A stretch of DNA of 64,000 bases from assembly GCF_003111645.1 (NCBI RefSeq), contig NZ_CP022187.1:682001-746000 (forward strand). Direction: 5' to 3'. Both the position numbers and the translations under genes were made by a program. Numbering within the stretch: position 1 is the first letter of the stretch; each line of letters opens with the position of its first letter. This DNA comes from Parazoarcus communis (GTDB lineage: Bacteria > Pseudomonadota > Gammaproteobacteria > Burkholderiales > Rhodocyclaceae). Shown one piece after another: positions 17,605 through 26,778 of this stretch. Below the pieces are notes generated by a model. The model did no database searches, was not told the origin of the DNA, and saw only the letters and a list, made by a program, of their open reading frames with translations.

Positions 17605-20229
17605 CTACCAGTCCTCGATCGGGATCGGTTTGCTGAAGAGGTAACCCTGGAACTGAGGGCAGCCGTATTCGACCAGCAGGGCATGCTGCGCCTCGGTTTC
17701 CACGCCTTCGGCAATGACGTTCAGGCCGAGCGACTGGCCCATGGCGAGCGTGGCGCGAACGATGGCGGCGTCGTTCTGGTCGGTGGTGATGTCACGAACG
17801 AAGGCCCGGTCGATCTTGACCTGGTCGAGGGGAAGGCGCTTCAGATACGACAGCGAGGAGTAGCCGGTGCCGAAGTCGTCGAGCGAAAAGGTGATGCCGA
17901 TTTCTTTCAACCGGCGCATGCGGTCGATGACGGTCTCGATCGATTCGAGCACGACGCTTTCGGTCAGTTCGAGCTTGAGGCGCTCCGGCCTCGCTCCCGT
18001 GGCGTCAAGCATGGCGATGACCTGATCGACGAAGTCCGCTTGCAAGAATTGCCGGGCGCTGACGTTCACCGCAATGCTCAGTTCCCTGGTGTCCGCATCG
18101 GCTTCCCACTGCTTGAGCTGGGCGCAGGCCGTCTTCAGCACCCAGTCGCCGATCGGAAGAATGAGGCCGCTTTCCTCGGCAACCGGAATGAAACTCGCAG
18201 GTGGCACCGGAGCGGCATTGCTCGGGTACCACCGGAGCAGGGCCTCGGCGCCGATCCGGGTTCCGCTGGAGTCGACCTGCGGTTGGTAGTGGAGCTGGAG
18301 TTCGCCTGCCTTCAGCCCCTGGCGTAGCGCGGTCTCCATCTGCATTCTTGCGTCGATGGCGGCCTGCATGTCGGCACTAAAAAAGCGGACGGCGTTCTTG
18401 CCGGCGCGCTTGGCTTGATACAAGGCGACTTCGGCCTGCTTGAGCAGACCGTCCACGCCGGTGTCTGCGCCTTGAAAGAGGGTGACCCCGATACTCGTGG
18501 TGCAGTCATACTGCTGCGCGCCCCTGCCGATGAAAAAAGGCTTCGACAGCGCAGTACGGCACTGCTCGGCGATGGCTCCGGCCTGCAGCGCGGCGGTGGA
18601 GAGTTCGGCGCCGAGGTTTTCAGCGATGATGACGTATTCGTCACCCCCGGGGCGGGCGACGATGTCTTCACGGCGAACATGGGTGCAAATCTGGTTGGCG
18701 ACTTCGATCAGCAACTCGTCGCCGGCGTCGTGCCCCTGGGTATCGTTGAGATCCTTGAAGCGATCAAGGTCAAGCACCAGCAGGGCGCCAATTTCGCCGC
18801 TGCGGCCGCTGACGCTCAACGCCTGCTGCAGGCGGTCCAGGAGCTGCCGCCGGTTGGGCAAACCGGTCAGACTGTCAAAGTAGGCAAGGTTGCGGATCTC
18901 CTCTTCGGCATGCTTGCGTTCAGAAACGTCCCGCGCGGTGCCGTAATACCTGAAGGGCTTGCCGTCCGCGTTGAAGTCTGTAGCGACGGTGATCTCCAGC
19001 CAGCTCGTGCTGCCGTCCGGGCGGAGCAGCTGGATGAAGGTGTCCGGAATGGTCTCGCCCGGAGAAACCGTCTCCATCTGTGAGCAAAGTGCGTCACCGG
19101 TTGCCTGGCTGTCGGGATGGATCCAGCTGCGCAGCGTGGCCCAGTCGCACCCTGTTGGCGCTTGGCCTGCGATGCGGAAGATCACGTCCGCCAAGTGAAT
19201 GCGCCCGCTCTTGACGTCGACGGACCAGTCGCCTATCCCGGCGATACTGAGCGCACGCTCCAGTTCCGATTTTCGCCGAGCCAGTTCGCGCCTCAACTGA
19301 CGGTTCCAGATCACCGCGCTCAGGTAGGCCAGGCTGACCACCGAAGTCAGGAACAGCAGCCACGGCAGCACGCGACTGGCGAGGCTGTGAGATTCCAGGC
19401 GGAACACCTGTTCGGAGCGCAGCGGCAACCAGCGTACGAAGATCGCCGCCCTCTCGTCCTCGGGAATCGCGAGCAGGGCATGGTCAATGAGTCTGGCCAG
19501 TTCGGGCCAGTCCTTTCGGACGGCAAAGCGCTGGCCGTTCCCGCTCATCTCAAACCCGGCATTGACTTTCAGGTTGGTGATGCCGCGTCGAATCGCCAGA
19601 AAACTGTTGACCCCCAGTGCGCCGACATAGGCATCTGCCGAACCGGTGGCGACGGCATCCAGACCTTCCTCGGGGTTGCCAACGAAGTGAGGATCGAGCC
19701 CGGGAGCGAGCTTGAGCGTCTGCCTGGCTGACGAATAATCACGTACTAGGGCGACGCGCAGATTCTCGAGTGCCTCGACCGACTTCAGCCTGGGCTCGTC
19801 GTTGCGGGTCATGATGACCAACGGCGTTGGCAGATAGATGCGGCTGAAGACGAAGTCGGCCTCGCGCTCGGGCAGCTTCACCATGGTGGCGATGGCGTCG
19901 ATTTGCCCCTGCTTCAAGGCTGCCATCAATCCCGGCCAGTCGAGATGGGTCTTCAGCGAGAAGCGGACGCCCAGCTTCTTTTCGATGTGTCCGAGAAAGT
20001 CGGGCACGACGCCCTGTGCGCGGCCTTGCTCATCCAGGAAGGAGTAGGGGCCGTAATTGGGGTCGATGCCCAGGCGGATGACGGGGTGCGCCGCCAGCCA
20101 AGCCGCGTCGGCGGACGACAGCGCGCGCGCCGGATCCGCGGTTGAGTCATCTGCAACTGCGAAGCCACTGAGAGCAAGGAAGAGCAGATACAGCAGCGAC
20201 GGTGTAATGGGAGGTAACGTCAATCTCAT
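17605..20229 (-). CDS. Periplasmic-binding sensor with PAS, GGDEF and EAL domains
   Basis: An 874-residue membrane protein. It has a signal peptide (1-26), a bacterial solute-binding type 3 domain (about 50-285, LGIDPNYGPYSFLDEQGR), a transmembrane helix (about 288-315), a PAS domain (about 325-435), a GGDEF domain with GGDEY at 528-532, and an EAL domain with EAL at 662-664 and DDFGTGYSS plus AEGVET intact. It should make or break cyclic-di-GMP in response to a periplasmic amino acid or other small ligand. GGDEY is a mild variant of the synthase motif; both activities could be retained. It is convergent with the Lin0512 genes. Confidence 0.92.
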   Translation of the reverse strand: MRLTLPPITPSLLYLLFLALSGFAVADDSTADPARALSSADAAWLAAHPVIRLGIDPNYGPYSFLDEQGRAQGVVPDFLGHIEKKLGVRFSLKTHLDWPGLMAALKQGQIDAIATMVKLPEREADFVFSRIYLPTPLVIMTRNDEPRLKSVEALENLRVALVRDYSSARQTLKLAPGLDPHFVGNPEEGLDAVATGSADAYVGALGVNSFLAIRRGITNLKVNAGFEMSGNGQRFAVRKDWPELARLIDHALLAIPEDERAAIFVRWLPLRSEQVFRLESHSLASRVLPWLLFLTSVVSLAYLSAVIWNRQLRRELARRKSELERALSIAGIGDWSVDVKSGRIHLADVIFRIAGQAPTGCDWATLRSWIHPDSQATGDALCSQMETVSPGETIPDTFIQLLRPDGSTSWLEITVATDFNADGKPFRYYGTARDVSERKHAEEEIRNLAYFDSLTGLPNRRQLLDRLQQALSVSGRSGEIGALLVLDLDRFKDLNDTQGHDAGDELLIEVANQICTHVRREDIVARPGGDEYVIIAENLGAELSTAALQAGAIAEQCRTALSKPFFIGRGAQQYDCTTSIGVTLFQGADTGVDGLLKQAEVALYQAKRAGKNAVRFFSADMQAAIDARMQMETALRQGLKAGELQLHYQPQVDSSGTRIGAEALLRWYPSNAAPVPPASFIPVAEESGLILPIGDWVLKTACAQLKQWEADADTRELSIAVNVSARQFLQADFVDQVIAMLDATGARPERLKLELTESVVLESIETVIDRMRRLKEIGITFSLDDFGTGYSSLSYLKRLPLDQVKIDRAFVRDITTDQNDAAIVRATLAMGQSLGLNVIAEGVETEAQHALLVEYGCPQFQGYLFSKPIPIEDW

Positions 20230-20413
20230 CGATAGGAATGTCCGGCGATTACTCGCACCAATCTGGGCTCTCGGTGATTCTACGTGGCTCGCACGTCATT
20301 GTCGGCCTTTATGGATTCGGGTTTGCCCTCGGCAGATGCCGAGTGTCTTCGCGCTCGCACCGCGCGGGCAGCCGGCACGAGCAAAGACTGCGCGTGGCCC
20401 AGGCGATGCCCGT

Positions 20414-21730
20414 CTACAAGTGCTTGCGCAGGACCGCGAGGTGGTGCCGGAATGCCCACGTCAGCGCTGCAGCGGTGAAGGCCAGCCACACGGGCAGCAG
20501 ACCGAGGGCGCCGGCCAGGCCTTCATGCGCGGAGCCGGTATCGCGATATGCGCGCAGGGCCATGGCGAAGAGCAGGCTCACGAAACCGTAGCCGAGGTTG
20601 AATGCCAGGCCCTTGAACGACAGCACGGTGGCACGATGGCGGGAATCCACCGCAGCATTCAGGTAGTGGGACACGGCGAATCCCACCGCAGCCATGGCTG
20701 CAGACAGGGGCAGGGCGAACAGCACGCCCCAGTGCGGGATGCCCAGCGCCACGCCCACCAGCCCCAGGAGTGCGAGCGCTGCGAGCGCGCCGTAAGTGCG
20801 CAGCATGTAGCCTGCGGTCACGAGTCTGCGTGCCATCGGCGCCACCACGATACCGATGCCTGCCATCGTGGCGCCGATGATGCCAAAGCTGGCTTCGGGC
20901 AGGTCGATCATGCGGTAGTAGGCACTGCCGAAGGTCATGAAGACACGGAGCACGCTGTCGATCAGCAAGCCGCCGATGATGACGAACAGCGCGAGCGGGT
21001 TGCGCGCAATCCAGCGTCCGGCGTCGAGCATCGATTCGACCGCCTGTCTGGTCGTCGGGATGGCGCCCCCTGACCTGCGGGCAGGCTCCTGCATGCGCAG
21101 GCAGACGATCAGGACGCCCAGCGCAGTGAGCAGATTGAGGTAGATCGGAAAGCGCAGCGTGGTGGCCTGATCCAGCGTAAACGCGAGGCCGGCGCTGGCC
21201 GCAAGGCCGTTGAGCAGGCTTGGGTCGTACACCGCGCTGCCGACCAGCATCGCGACCACCATACCGACAGCCCTCCACTGCATCAGCTGCGCAAGGACCT
21301 GCGGCCATTCCCGTTCCCGCCCTTCGTCCGCGAGGGCGTCAAACGCAAGTGACTCGTCGGCACCGCTGGCCATCGCTTCGGCCAGTCCGCTCAGGACACG
21401 GTTGAGCAGGCAGAACAGGAAAAGCAGAAGCCCGCCATTTTGCGGTGCAGCAGCGAGCACCAGCATTTCAGCTACCATGCAAAGGGCAGCTGCGAGGACG
21501 AGCGGCCGGCGGCCGATGCGGTCGGCGAGCACGCCGGATGGCACCTCTGCCAGCACGATGACCAGGGCCCAGACGAAATTGAGCAGGGTGTACTGGGTGG
21601 CCGTGAGGCCGAGGTCAAGAAACAGGACGGCCAGTACCGGATAGTAGAAGCGCGAATTGAACAGTACCCGGAACAGGACGAACAGGCGGCAATTCTGGTC
21701 GGCGATATGCTGTCCGGGGGGCGCACTCAT
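20414..21730 (-). CDS. Major facilitator superfamily transporter
   Basis: A 438-residue, 12-helix MFS carrier with the loop 2-3 motif GVLADRIGRRPLVL and a central cytoplasmic loop near residue 220. The N-terminus (MSAPPGQHIADQNCRLFVL) is soluble. No family-specific substrate motif is visible. It is divergent from the N-formylglutamate amidohydrolase-like gene and separated from the GGDEF/EAL gene by 184 bases. Confidence 0.85.
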   Translation of the reverse strand: MSAPPGQHIADQNCRLFVLFRVLFNSRFYYPVLAVLFLDLGLTATQYTLLNFVWALVIVLAEVPSGVLADRIGRRPLVLAAALCMVAEMLVLAAAPQNGGLLLFLFCLLNRVLSGLAEAMASGADESLAFDALADEGREREWPQVLAQLMQWRAVGMVVAMLVGSAVYDPSLLNGLAASAGLAFTLDQATTLRFPIYLNLLTALGVLIVCLRMQEPARRSGGAIPTTRQAVESMLDAGRWIARNPLALFVIIGGLLIDSVLRVFMTFGSAYYRMIDLPEASFGIIGATMAGIGIVVAPMARRLVTAGYMLRTYGALAALALLGLVGVALGIPHWGVLFALPLSAAMAAVGFAVSHYLNAAVDSRHRATVLSFKGLAFNLGYGFVSLLFAMALRAYRDTGSAHEGLAGALGLLPVWLAFTAAALTWAFRHHLAVLRKHL

Positions 21731-22109
21731 CGCGTCGTCCCTGCGGTTGGCATGCGGTACGGAATATTGCGCATTCTCCGGGTAACGCGATCAGGCATGT
21801 CCGAGCGTGCTGGATGTCGCATATGGATGGCTCGCTGGCGATGTCTGCCGTGGCGTGAAATCCCTGAAGGCAGGTACATGCCGGATGCGCCTTTCCGCGG
21901 GAATGTTCTGGGATCGAGTCAGCTTACCGGAAGCGTCGGGCAAGCGGGAGTGAGCGGATGCTGAACGTGCTTCGGGACACTATGTGCGAGAGCATACATA
22001 CCGATGCCGACTGGGTCCGTAGAATCAGAAGATGTGCGCAAGCAGCGGGGGCAGGCAAGGCGAACGGCTTCTTGGCCCCTCTCGATCCAGACTGTCAAGG
22101 ACAAGAAGC
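21731..22109. other. Divergent intergenic region without a gene
   Basis: 379 bases between two divergent start codons (MFS on minus, amidohydrolase-like on plus). Small frames here overlap in all directions and show no homology or ribosome binding sites that I trust. It should hold both promoters. I see no clear hairpin or operator. Confidence 0.5.
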
Positions 22110-22874
22110 ATGCTGGCAAGCACTCATGCCCGGGCACCGGGTGCATCAAGCGAAGGGGAGGAGATCCGGGACGCGTTGGTGATTACCTGCGAGCACGGGG
22201 GAAACCGGATTCCACCGGCCTACCGCGTGCTGTTCCGTTCGGAACAAGACCTGGTGGCCTCGCATCGCGGATTCGACGCAGGGGCGCTGGTGATGGCGCG
22301 GTCGCTGGCGAGGGCGTTTTCAGCGCCACTTGCATATGCGACGGTGTGCCGCCTGCTGGTCGACCTGAATCGCTCGGTCGGGCACCGGCACCTGCACTTC
22401 GAAACTGTTCGCAAGGCGCCACGGGCGGTGCGTGAGCACATTCTCGCGCGCTATTACCACCCTCATCGCGATGAGGTCGAGCGCCTGATCATGCAGACGG
22501 TCGAGCGCCGCGGGCGCGCGATTCACATCTGTTCGCACAGTTTCACTCCCGAGTTGAAGGGGCGCCCGCGAGAGGCCGATATCGGCTTGCTCTATGACCC
22601 TTCGCGGCCCGGTGAGGTGGCGTTGTGCGACCGCTGGAAAACAGCGCTTGAAGCGTGTGCACCGGAACTTGTGGTTCGCCGGAACTATCCCTATTCGGGG
22701 AAGGCGGACGGCGTGGCGTCCTGGTTCCGTGCTCGTCTCCCGGCCGATGTGTACGTGGGCATCGAACTGGAGCTCAACCAGAAACACGTGGACGCAGCAA
22801 ATCCGCAATGGAAGGCCCTGCGCAAGGTCGTGGTCGACTCGCTGCGGACTGCGCTTGCCGGCGAACGCCGGTGA
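22110..22874 (+). CDS. N-formylglutamate amidohydrolase family protein
   Basis: A 254-residue protein with the family's opening ITCEHGGNRIPPAYR (metal-binding E and H), LVDLNRSVGHRH, IHICSHSFTP and GIELELNQ segments. The family hydrolyses N-formylglutamate or related N-acyl amino acids. The ATG at 22110 follows AAGGACAAGAAGC. It lacks the histidine-degradation (hut) neighbours, so its substrate is uncertain. It lies 84 bases upstream of the transglutaminase-like gene, and the two are probably co-transcribed. Confidence 0.82.
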   Translation: MLASTHARAPGASSEGEEIRDALVITCEHGGNRIPPAYRVLFRSEQDLVASHRGFDAGALVMARSLARAFSAPLAYATVCRLLVDLNRSVGHRHLHFETVRKAPRAVREHILARYYHPHRDEVERLIMQTVERRGRAIHICSHSFTPELKGRPREADIGLLYDPSRPGEVALCDRWKTALEACAPELVVRRNYPYSGKADGVASWFRARLPADVYVGIELELNQKHVDAANPQWKALRKVVVDSLRTALAGERR

Positions 22875-22958
22875 ATCGTCAGACATGGCAGCTGACCGGG
22901 TTCGAGACCCGGTTCCCCGGGGCGCGGTCGGGCCTCATCTCAAGAATGGAGAAACACT

Positions 22959-23771
22959 GTGAAGATTCGCGTCGGTTACGAACTGATTTACGACTGCCCG
23001 CAGCCCACGCCGATGATTCTGTCGCTGAACGTGCATTTCAGCCGTGCGTCAGACCTGATCATTCCCGACCATCTGATTACCGATCCGTCGGTACCGGTCA
23101 CGGCCTATCGCGACCGCTTCGGCAACTGGTGCACCCGGATCGTTGCACCCAAGGGCCAGATCAGACTGACCGCCGATGCCTTGATCAACGACACTGGCGA
23201 GCCTGATCCGGTTGTGCCGGGTGCGCGGCAGGTTCCGGTTCAGGAACTGCCTGACGAGACCCTGGAGTTTCTGCTCGGAAGCCGGTATTGCGAAACCGAT
23301 CGTCTTTCGGACATCGCCTGGGGGCTGTTCGACAAGGCGCCGACGGGGTGGGGGCGTGTGCAGGCCATCTGCGACTACGTGAACAGGAACGTTTCATTCG
23401 GCTACCAGCACGCCCGCGCGACCAAGACCGCATGGGATGTGTTTCATGAACAGACCGGGGTGTGCCGCGATTACGCGCACCTCGCCATCGCGTTCTGCCG
23501 TTGCATGAATATTCCGGCGCGCTACTGCACCGGCTATCTTGGCGACATCGGCATGCCGCCACCCTACGAGCCGATGGATTTTGCGGGCTGGTTCGAGGCC
23601 TATCTCGACGGCAAGTGGTACACCTTCGATCCGCGCAACAACACCCCTCGTATCGGCCGCGTGCTGATCGCCCGCGGCTGCGACGCTGCGGATGTTGCCA
23701 TCAGCAACACCTTCGGGCCGAACACGCTGAAGAGCTTCAGGGTGTGGACCGACCAGGTGTTCAATGGCTGA
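22959..23771 (+). CDS. Transglutaminase-like cysteine protease-fold protein
   Basis: A 270-residue protein with a GTG start behind GGAGA. An N-terminal beta domain (1-110) precedes a transglutaminase core with the nucleophile in TGVCRDYAHLAI (Cys in VCRDYAH) and the Asp region WYTFDPRNN. The histidine that usually precedes the WxE strand is replaced: the sequence is DFAGWFEAYLDGKW. That substitution seems shared by a subfamily, from memory. It may cleave or modify peptides or be a non-catalytic fold. It follows the amidohydrolase-like gene. Confidence 0.8.
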   Translation: MKIRVGYELIYDCPQPTPMILSLNVHFSRASDLIIPDHLITDPSVPVTAYRDRFGNWCTRIVAPKGQIRLTADALINDTGEPDPVVPGARQVPVQELPDETLEFLLGSRYCETDRLSDIAWGLFDKAPTGWGRVQAICDYVNRNVSFGYQHARATKTAWDVFHEQTGVCRDYAHLAIAFCRCMNIPARYCTGYLGDIGMPPPYEPMDFAGWFEAYLDGKWYTFDPRNNTPRIGRVLIARGCDAADVAISNTFGPNTLKSFRVWTDQVFNG

Positions 23772-23778
23772 ACCGGCT

Positions 23779-23809
23779 GCAGCCCGGGGCCTTGACCAGC
23801 CCCGGCTGC
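23779..23809. terminator. Bidirectional hairpin between convergent genes
   Basis: The GC-rich stem GCAGCC(C)GGGGC / GCCCCGGCTGC has an 8-base loop and one bulged base. It fills the 42-base gap between the transglutaminase-like gene and the fusion kinase gene, which converge here. No U-tract is present. Confidence 0.55.
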
Positions 23810-23813
23810 ATGT

Positions 23814-26147
23814 CTAGTGGCGGCTCTGGATCTCGTCGATGTAACCGATCATGCCGGTGCGGATGTTGGCCGCATTGCCTTCGTCGGTGTCGATGTGCAT
23901 CGCCAGGCGGAACGCCGGGTTCACGCGGACGACGACGTCCCCGAAAATCAGTTCGCGCTCGCCCTTGATGCGCACGCGCACGACGTAGTTGTCGCGCACC
24001 CGGAAACGCAAGGCATCTTCCGGGGTCATGTGAATGTGGCGCTGCGCGCAGATCACGCCGCGCTCTATCGTGGTGCTGCCGACGGGGCCCTCAAGGGTAA
24101 TGCCGGGCGTGTTGGCGAGATCGCCTGACTGGCGGATCGGCGGCTGAATGCCGACCTTGAACTGCTCCGTCATCGCGATTTCCACCTGCGTTTCCTTGCG
24201 CGTCGGGCCGAGCACCCGGACGTTGGCAATGCGGCCTTTGGGGCCGACCAGGTGCACCTTCTCGGCGCAGGCAAACTGTCCCGGTTGCGACAGTTCATGT
24301 TCCGGCGTGAGCTGGTGACCGGGGCCGAAGAGCTTTTCCACATCGGCCTGCGACAGATGGACATGGTGGGCCGAGATCTCGATCGGGATCGGCGCCTCGG
24401 CCTGATCTTCCTTCATCGCCTGAATCAACTCGTTGCGTTCGATTGCACGCAGGCTTTCCCAGGCCACGAGCCGCTCGTCGTCGTTGGCGATCACGATAAT
24501 CGTGACCGGCGAGTCGTCAGCCGAAATGATCTTGTACGTGTCGAGCTTTCCGACGTTGCGGTTCTTCTCCTCGTCGAGCTTGATGCCCATGTAGCTCAGG
24601 CCCTGACACGCCAGGCTGCGCACCGTGGCGCTGGTTTCGCCGATGTCGCCAGTGAAGGTCAGCACATCGATCCCGCCCATTGCCGCCACATAGGCGCCGA
24701 TGTTCTTGCGGATCTGGTAACAGAAGGCCTTGTGCGCGAGGAGCGCACGATGGTGGCCCGCACTGGCAGCGACTTCGATCTCGTGAATGTCGCTGGAAAT
24801 GCCCGAGATGCCCTTGAGACCGCTCTCGGTGTTGATCAGGTCCGACAGCTGGGCCGGCGTCATGTCGTGGTGCTGCAGCAGCTGGATCATGACCGCGGGG
24901 TCGATGCTCCCCGAGCGACTGGGCATGATGAGGCCGTCGGTGGGCGTCATGCCCATCGTGGTGTCGACCGAACGCCCATGATCGATTGCGCACAACGAGG
25001 CGCCAATGCCAAGGTGGCAGGACACGATCTCGAGTTCGCCGAGGGGGCGCTTGAGGACCTCTGCAGCCTTCAGCGATACATACCGGTGCGAGGTGCCGTG
25101 AAAACCATAGCGGCGGATGCCGTCCTTCTTGTACAGATCGTAGGGCAGACCGTAAAGATAGGCGTAGGGCGGCAGGGTCTGGTGGAAAGCGGTATCGAAC
25201 ACGGCGACCTGAGGCACGCCGGGCAACTGCTTCATTGCCTCGCGAATGCCCTTGACGTTTGCCGGGTTGTGCAGCGGTGCGAATACCGAAAGCGCTTCGA
25301 TGTCTGCAATCACCGCGGGTGTGATCACCACCGAGCTGGAGAACTTGCTGCCACCATGAACCACCCGGTGGCCGACCGCACTCACGTCCAGCAGGTGAAA
25401 GGCAAAAGCCTCGCCGAGCAGGGCGCAGGACGCCTGCATCACCGCGAACAGATCTGAGAGCGGAAAGGGCTCACGCTCCATGCTGCGGCTCTGCGGCCCC
25501 ACGCTGACGCGGATATGAACACGGTCGCGGTCGGTATTGTCGATGATGCCGTGCACGTCCGAGTCAAGGTCGTGCGTGTCGTAGATGCCGAAGTGGATCT
25601 GGCTGATGCCGACGTTCAGCACGACGACCTTGCCCGCCGTGTTGGTTGCAAGCGACAGCGCATAGGGATCGTCCGAGCGTGCTCTGGCCTTGCACTTTGA
25701 CGCGACGAGGTCCGACGTCATGGTCCTGATGCGCTCGGCATGCAGGCGCGAGAGATAGGCGACGCACTTCGGATTGGTCAGTATGTACGCCTGGAAGACG
25801 TCCTGCGGAATCATCAGCACTAAGCAGCGACTGCCGGCAATGACGTCGGCCACGATGGGTTCGCCGGTGAGCAGCGAGATCACGCCGAACACGTCGCCTT
25901 CGTCCAGCTGGCTGATTACCGTGCGGGTGCCGGTGTTGTCGGAGACCGACACCTCGGCGGTCCCGCTGATCACGACGCCCATGAACCTTCCTTCGTCGCC
26001 GGTCTCGAGGATCGCCTCGTTGCCCTCGAAGGTCGCAAGACGGGACCTGGAGAGGATCTCCTCCACCTTGTCCGCGGGGAAGCTTTCGAACAGTCGAACC
26101 CGCTCGAGAAAGAACTGCTTCAGATCCGTTTCGCTCATACCCGTCAT
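23814..26147 (-). CDS. Triple fusion: cNMP-binding domain + acetate kinase + PduL phosphotransacylase
   Basis: A 777-residue polypeptide. Residues about 12-140 are a Crp/PKA-type cyclic-nucleotide-binding fold (GDVFGVISLLTGEP); the usual PRxA arginine is absent (PIVADV). Residues about 172-575 are acetate kinase-like: RVVHGG (R261), APLHNP (H293), FDTAFHQ (D318), YGFHGTSH (H350) and SRSGSIDPA (R411) are kept, but the phosphate motif NxGSSSLK reads NVGISQIH (178-185), HLGNG reads HLGIG (I381), and TNEE reads NDDE. Residues about 586-775 are PduL phosphotransacylase with both zinc HxH motifs (HVHL at 595-597, HIHM at 704-706) and HIDTDE intact. It could link acyl-CoA, acyl phosphate and acetate in one chain. 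The kinase may be impaired or repurposed. A second start is at 26138. Confidence 0.9.
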   Translation of the reverse strand: MTGMSETDLKQFFLERVRLFESFPADKVEEILSRSRLATFEGNEAILETGDEGRFMGVVISGTAEVSVSDNTGTRTVISQLDEGDVFGVISLLTGEPIVADVIAGSRCLVLMIPQDVFQAYILTNPKCVAYLSRLHAERIRTMTSDLVASKCKARARSDDPYALSLATNTAGKVVVLNVGISQIHFGIYDTHDLDSDVHGIIDNTDRDRVHIRVSVGPQSRSMEREPFPLSDLFAVMQASCALLGEAFAFHLLDVSAVGHRVVHGGSKFSSSVVITPAVIADIEALSVFAPLHNPANVKGIREAMKQLPGVPQVAVFDTAFHQTLPPYAYLYGLPYDLYKKDGIRRYGFHGTSHRYVSLKAAEVLKRPLGELEIVSCHLGIGASLCAIDHGRSVDTTMGMTPTDGLIMPSRSGSIDPAVMIQLLQHHDMTPAQLSDLINTESGLKGISGISSDIHEIEVAASAGHHRALLAHKAFCYQIRKNIGAYVAAMGGIDVLTFTGDIGETSATVRSLACQGLSYMGIKLDEEKNRNVGKLDTYKIISADDSPVTIIVIANDDERLVAWESLRAIERNELIQAMKEDQAEAPIPIEISAHHVHLSQADVEKLFGPGHQLTPEHELSQPGQFACAEKVHLVGPKGRIANVRVLGPTRKETQVEIAMTEQFKVGIQPPIRQSGDLANTPGITLEGPVGSTTIERGVICAQRHIHMTPEDALRFRVRDNYVVRVRIKGERELIFGDVVVRVNPAFRLAMHIDTDEGNAANIRTGMIGYIDEIQSRH

Positions 26148-26418
26148 CGCTCAAGTCCGCTGTCGCTATCTAGTCAGGCATCAGATTAGCAGCTTGTTGC
26201 ATTGCACAAAACCGATTCTTTGCTTTGGTCGTGAGCGAGTACATGAAAGCCTGCCCGTTTCATATGTGTGCTACCGAACTGTTTGCCGTCATAGGGGTGA
26301 CTAAGTTCACAGAGCGGATGCGAGGGTAACTTGGGGGAAGCGTGTGTTCTTCTTCCCTGGCCGGATTGCCCTTGATGAGAGACAGCTGATCCGCACCCTC
26401 ATCATTCAGGAGCTCAAC

Positions 26419-26733
26419 ATGAAACAGTTCGGCAAGTATCTCAGCGCACTTTTCCTGGCTTTCTCGTTATTGACCGTCGCGGGCTGCGCCAGCACCGACA
26501 AGAAGGCAGGTACGGGAGAATACGTCGACGACACCGTGATCACCGCCAAGGTGAAAGCGGCGATCTTCAATGAGCCAGCACTCAAGGTTGCGGAAATCAA
26601 CGTCGAGACCTTCAAGGGCGTTGTGCAACTCAGCGGGTTTGTGACTTCGCGCGCCATGGCGAACAAGGCGATTGAGGTGACGCGCGCGGTTCCCGGTGTG
26701 AGTTCGGTCAAGAACGACATGCTGATCAAGTGA
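26419..26733 (+). CDS. BON-domain lipoprotein (OsmY-like)
   Basis: A 104-residue lipoprotein: signal peptide with lipobox LTVAGC (mature N-terminus at the Cys, residue 23), then one BON domain (YVDDTVITAKVKAAIF, LSGFVTSRAMANKAIE, VKNDMLIK). The start at 26419 follows CAGGAGCT. BON proteins are envelope-associated, often stress-induced and phospholipid-binding. It stands alone, divergent from the fusion kinase gene across 271 bases that should hold both promoters. Confidence 0.9.
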   Translation: MKQFGKYLSALFLAFSLLTVAGCASTDKKAGTGEYVDDTVITAKVKAAIFNEPALKVAEINVETFKGVVQLSGFVTSRAMANKAIEVTRAVPGVSSVKNDMLIK

Positions 26734-26740
26734 TCGGCAT

Positions 26741-26776
26741 GCAAACGGGCGCAGGGCGGACCTGATGCCCGTTTGC
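26741..26776. terminator. Hairpin between BON lipoprotein and ferredoxin gene
   Basis: A perfect 10-bp stem GCAAACGGGC / GCCCGTTTGC with a 16-base loop lies between two convergent genes. It would serve both directions. Confidence 0.65.
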
Positions 26777-26778
26777 AC

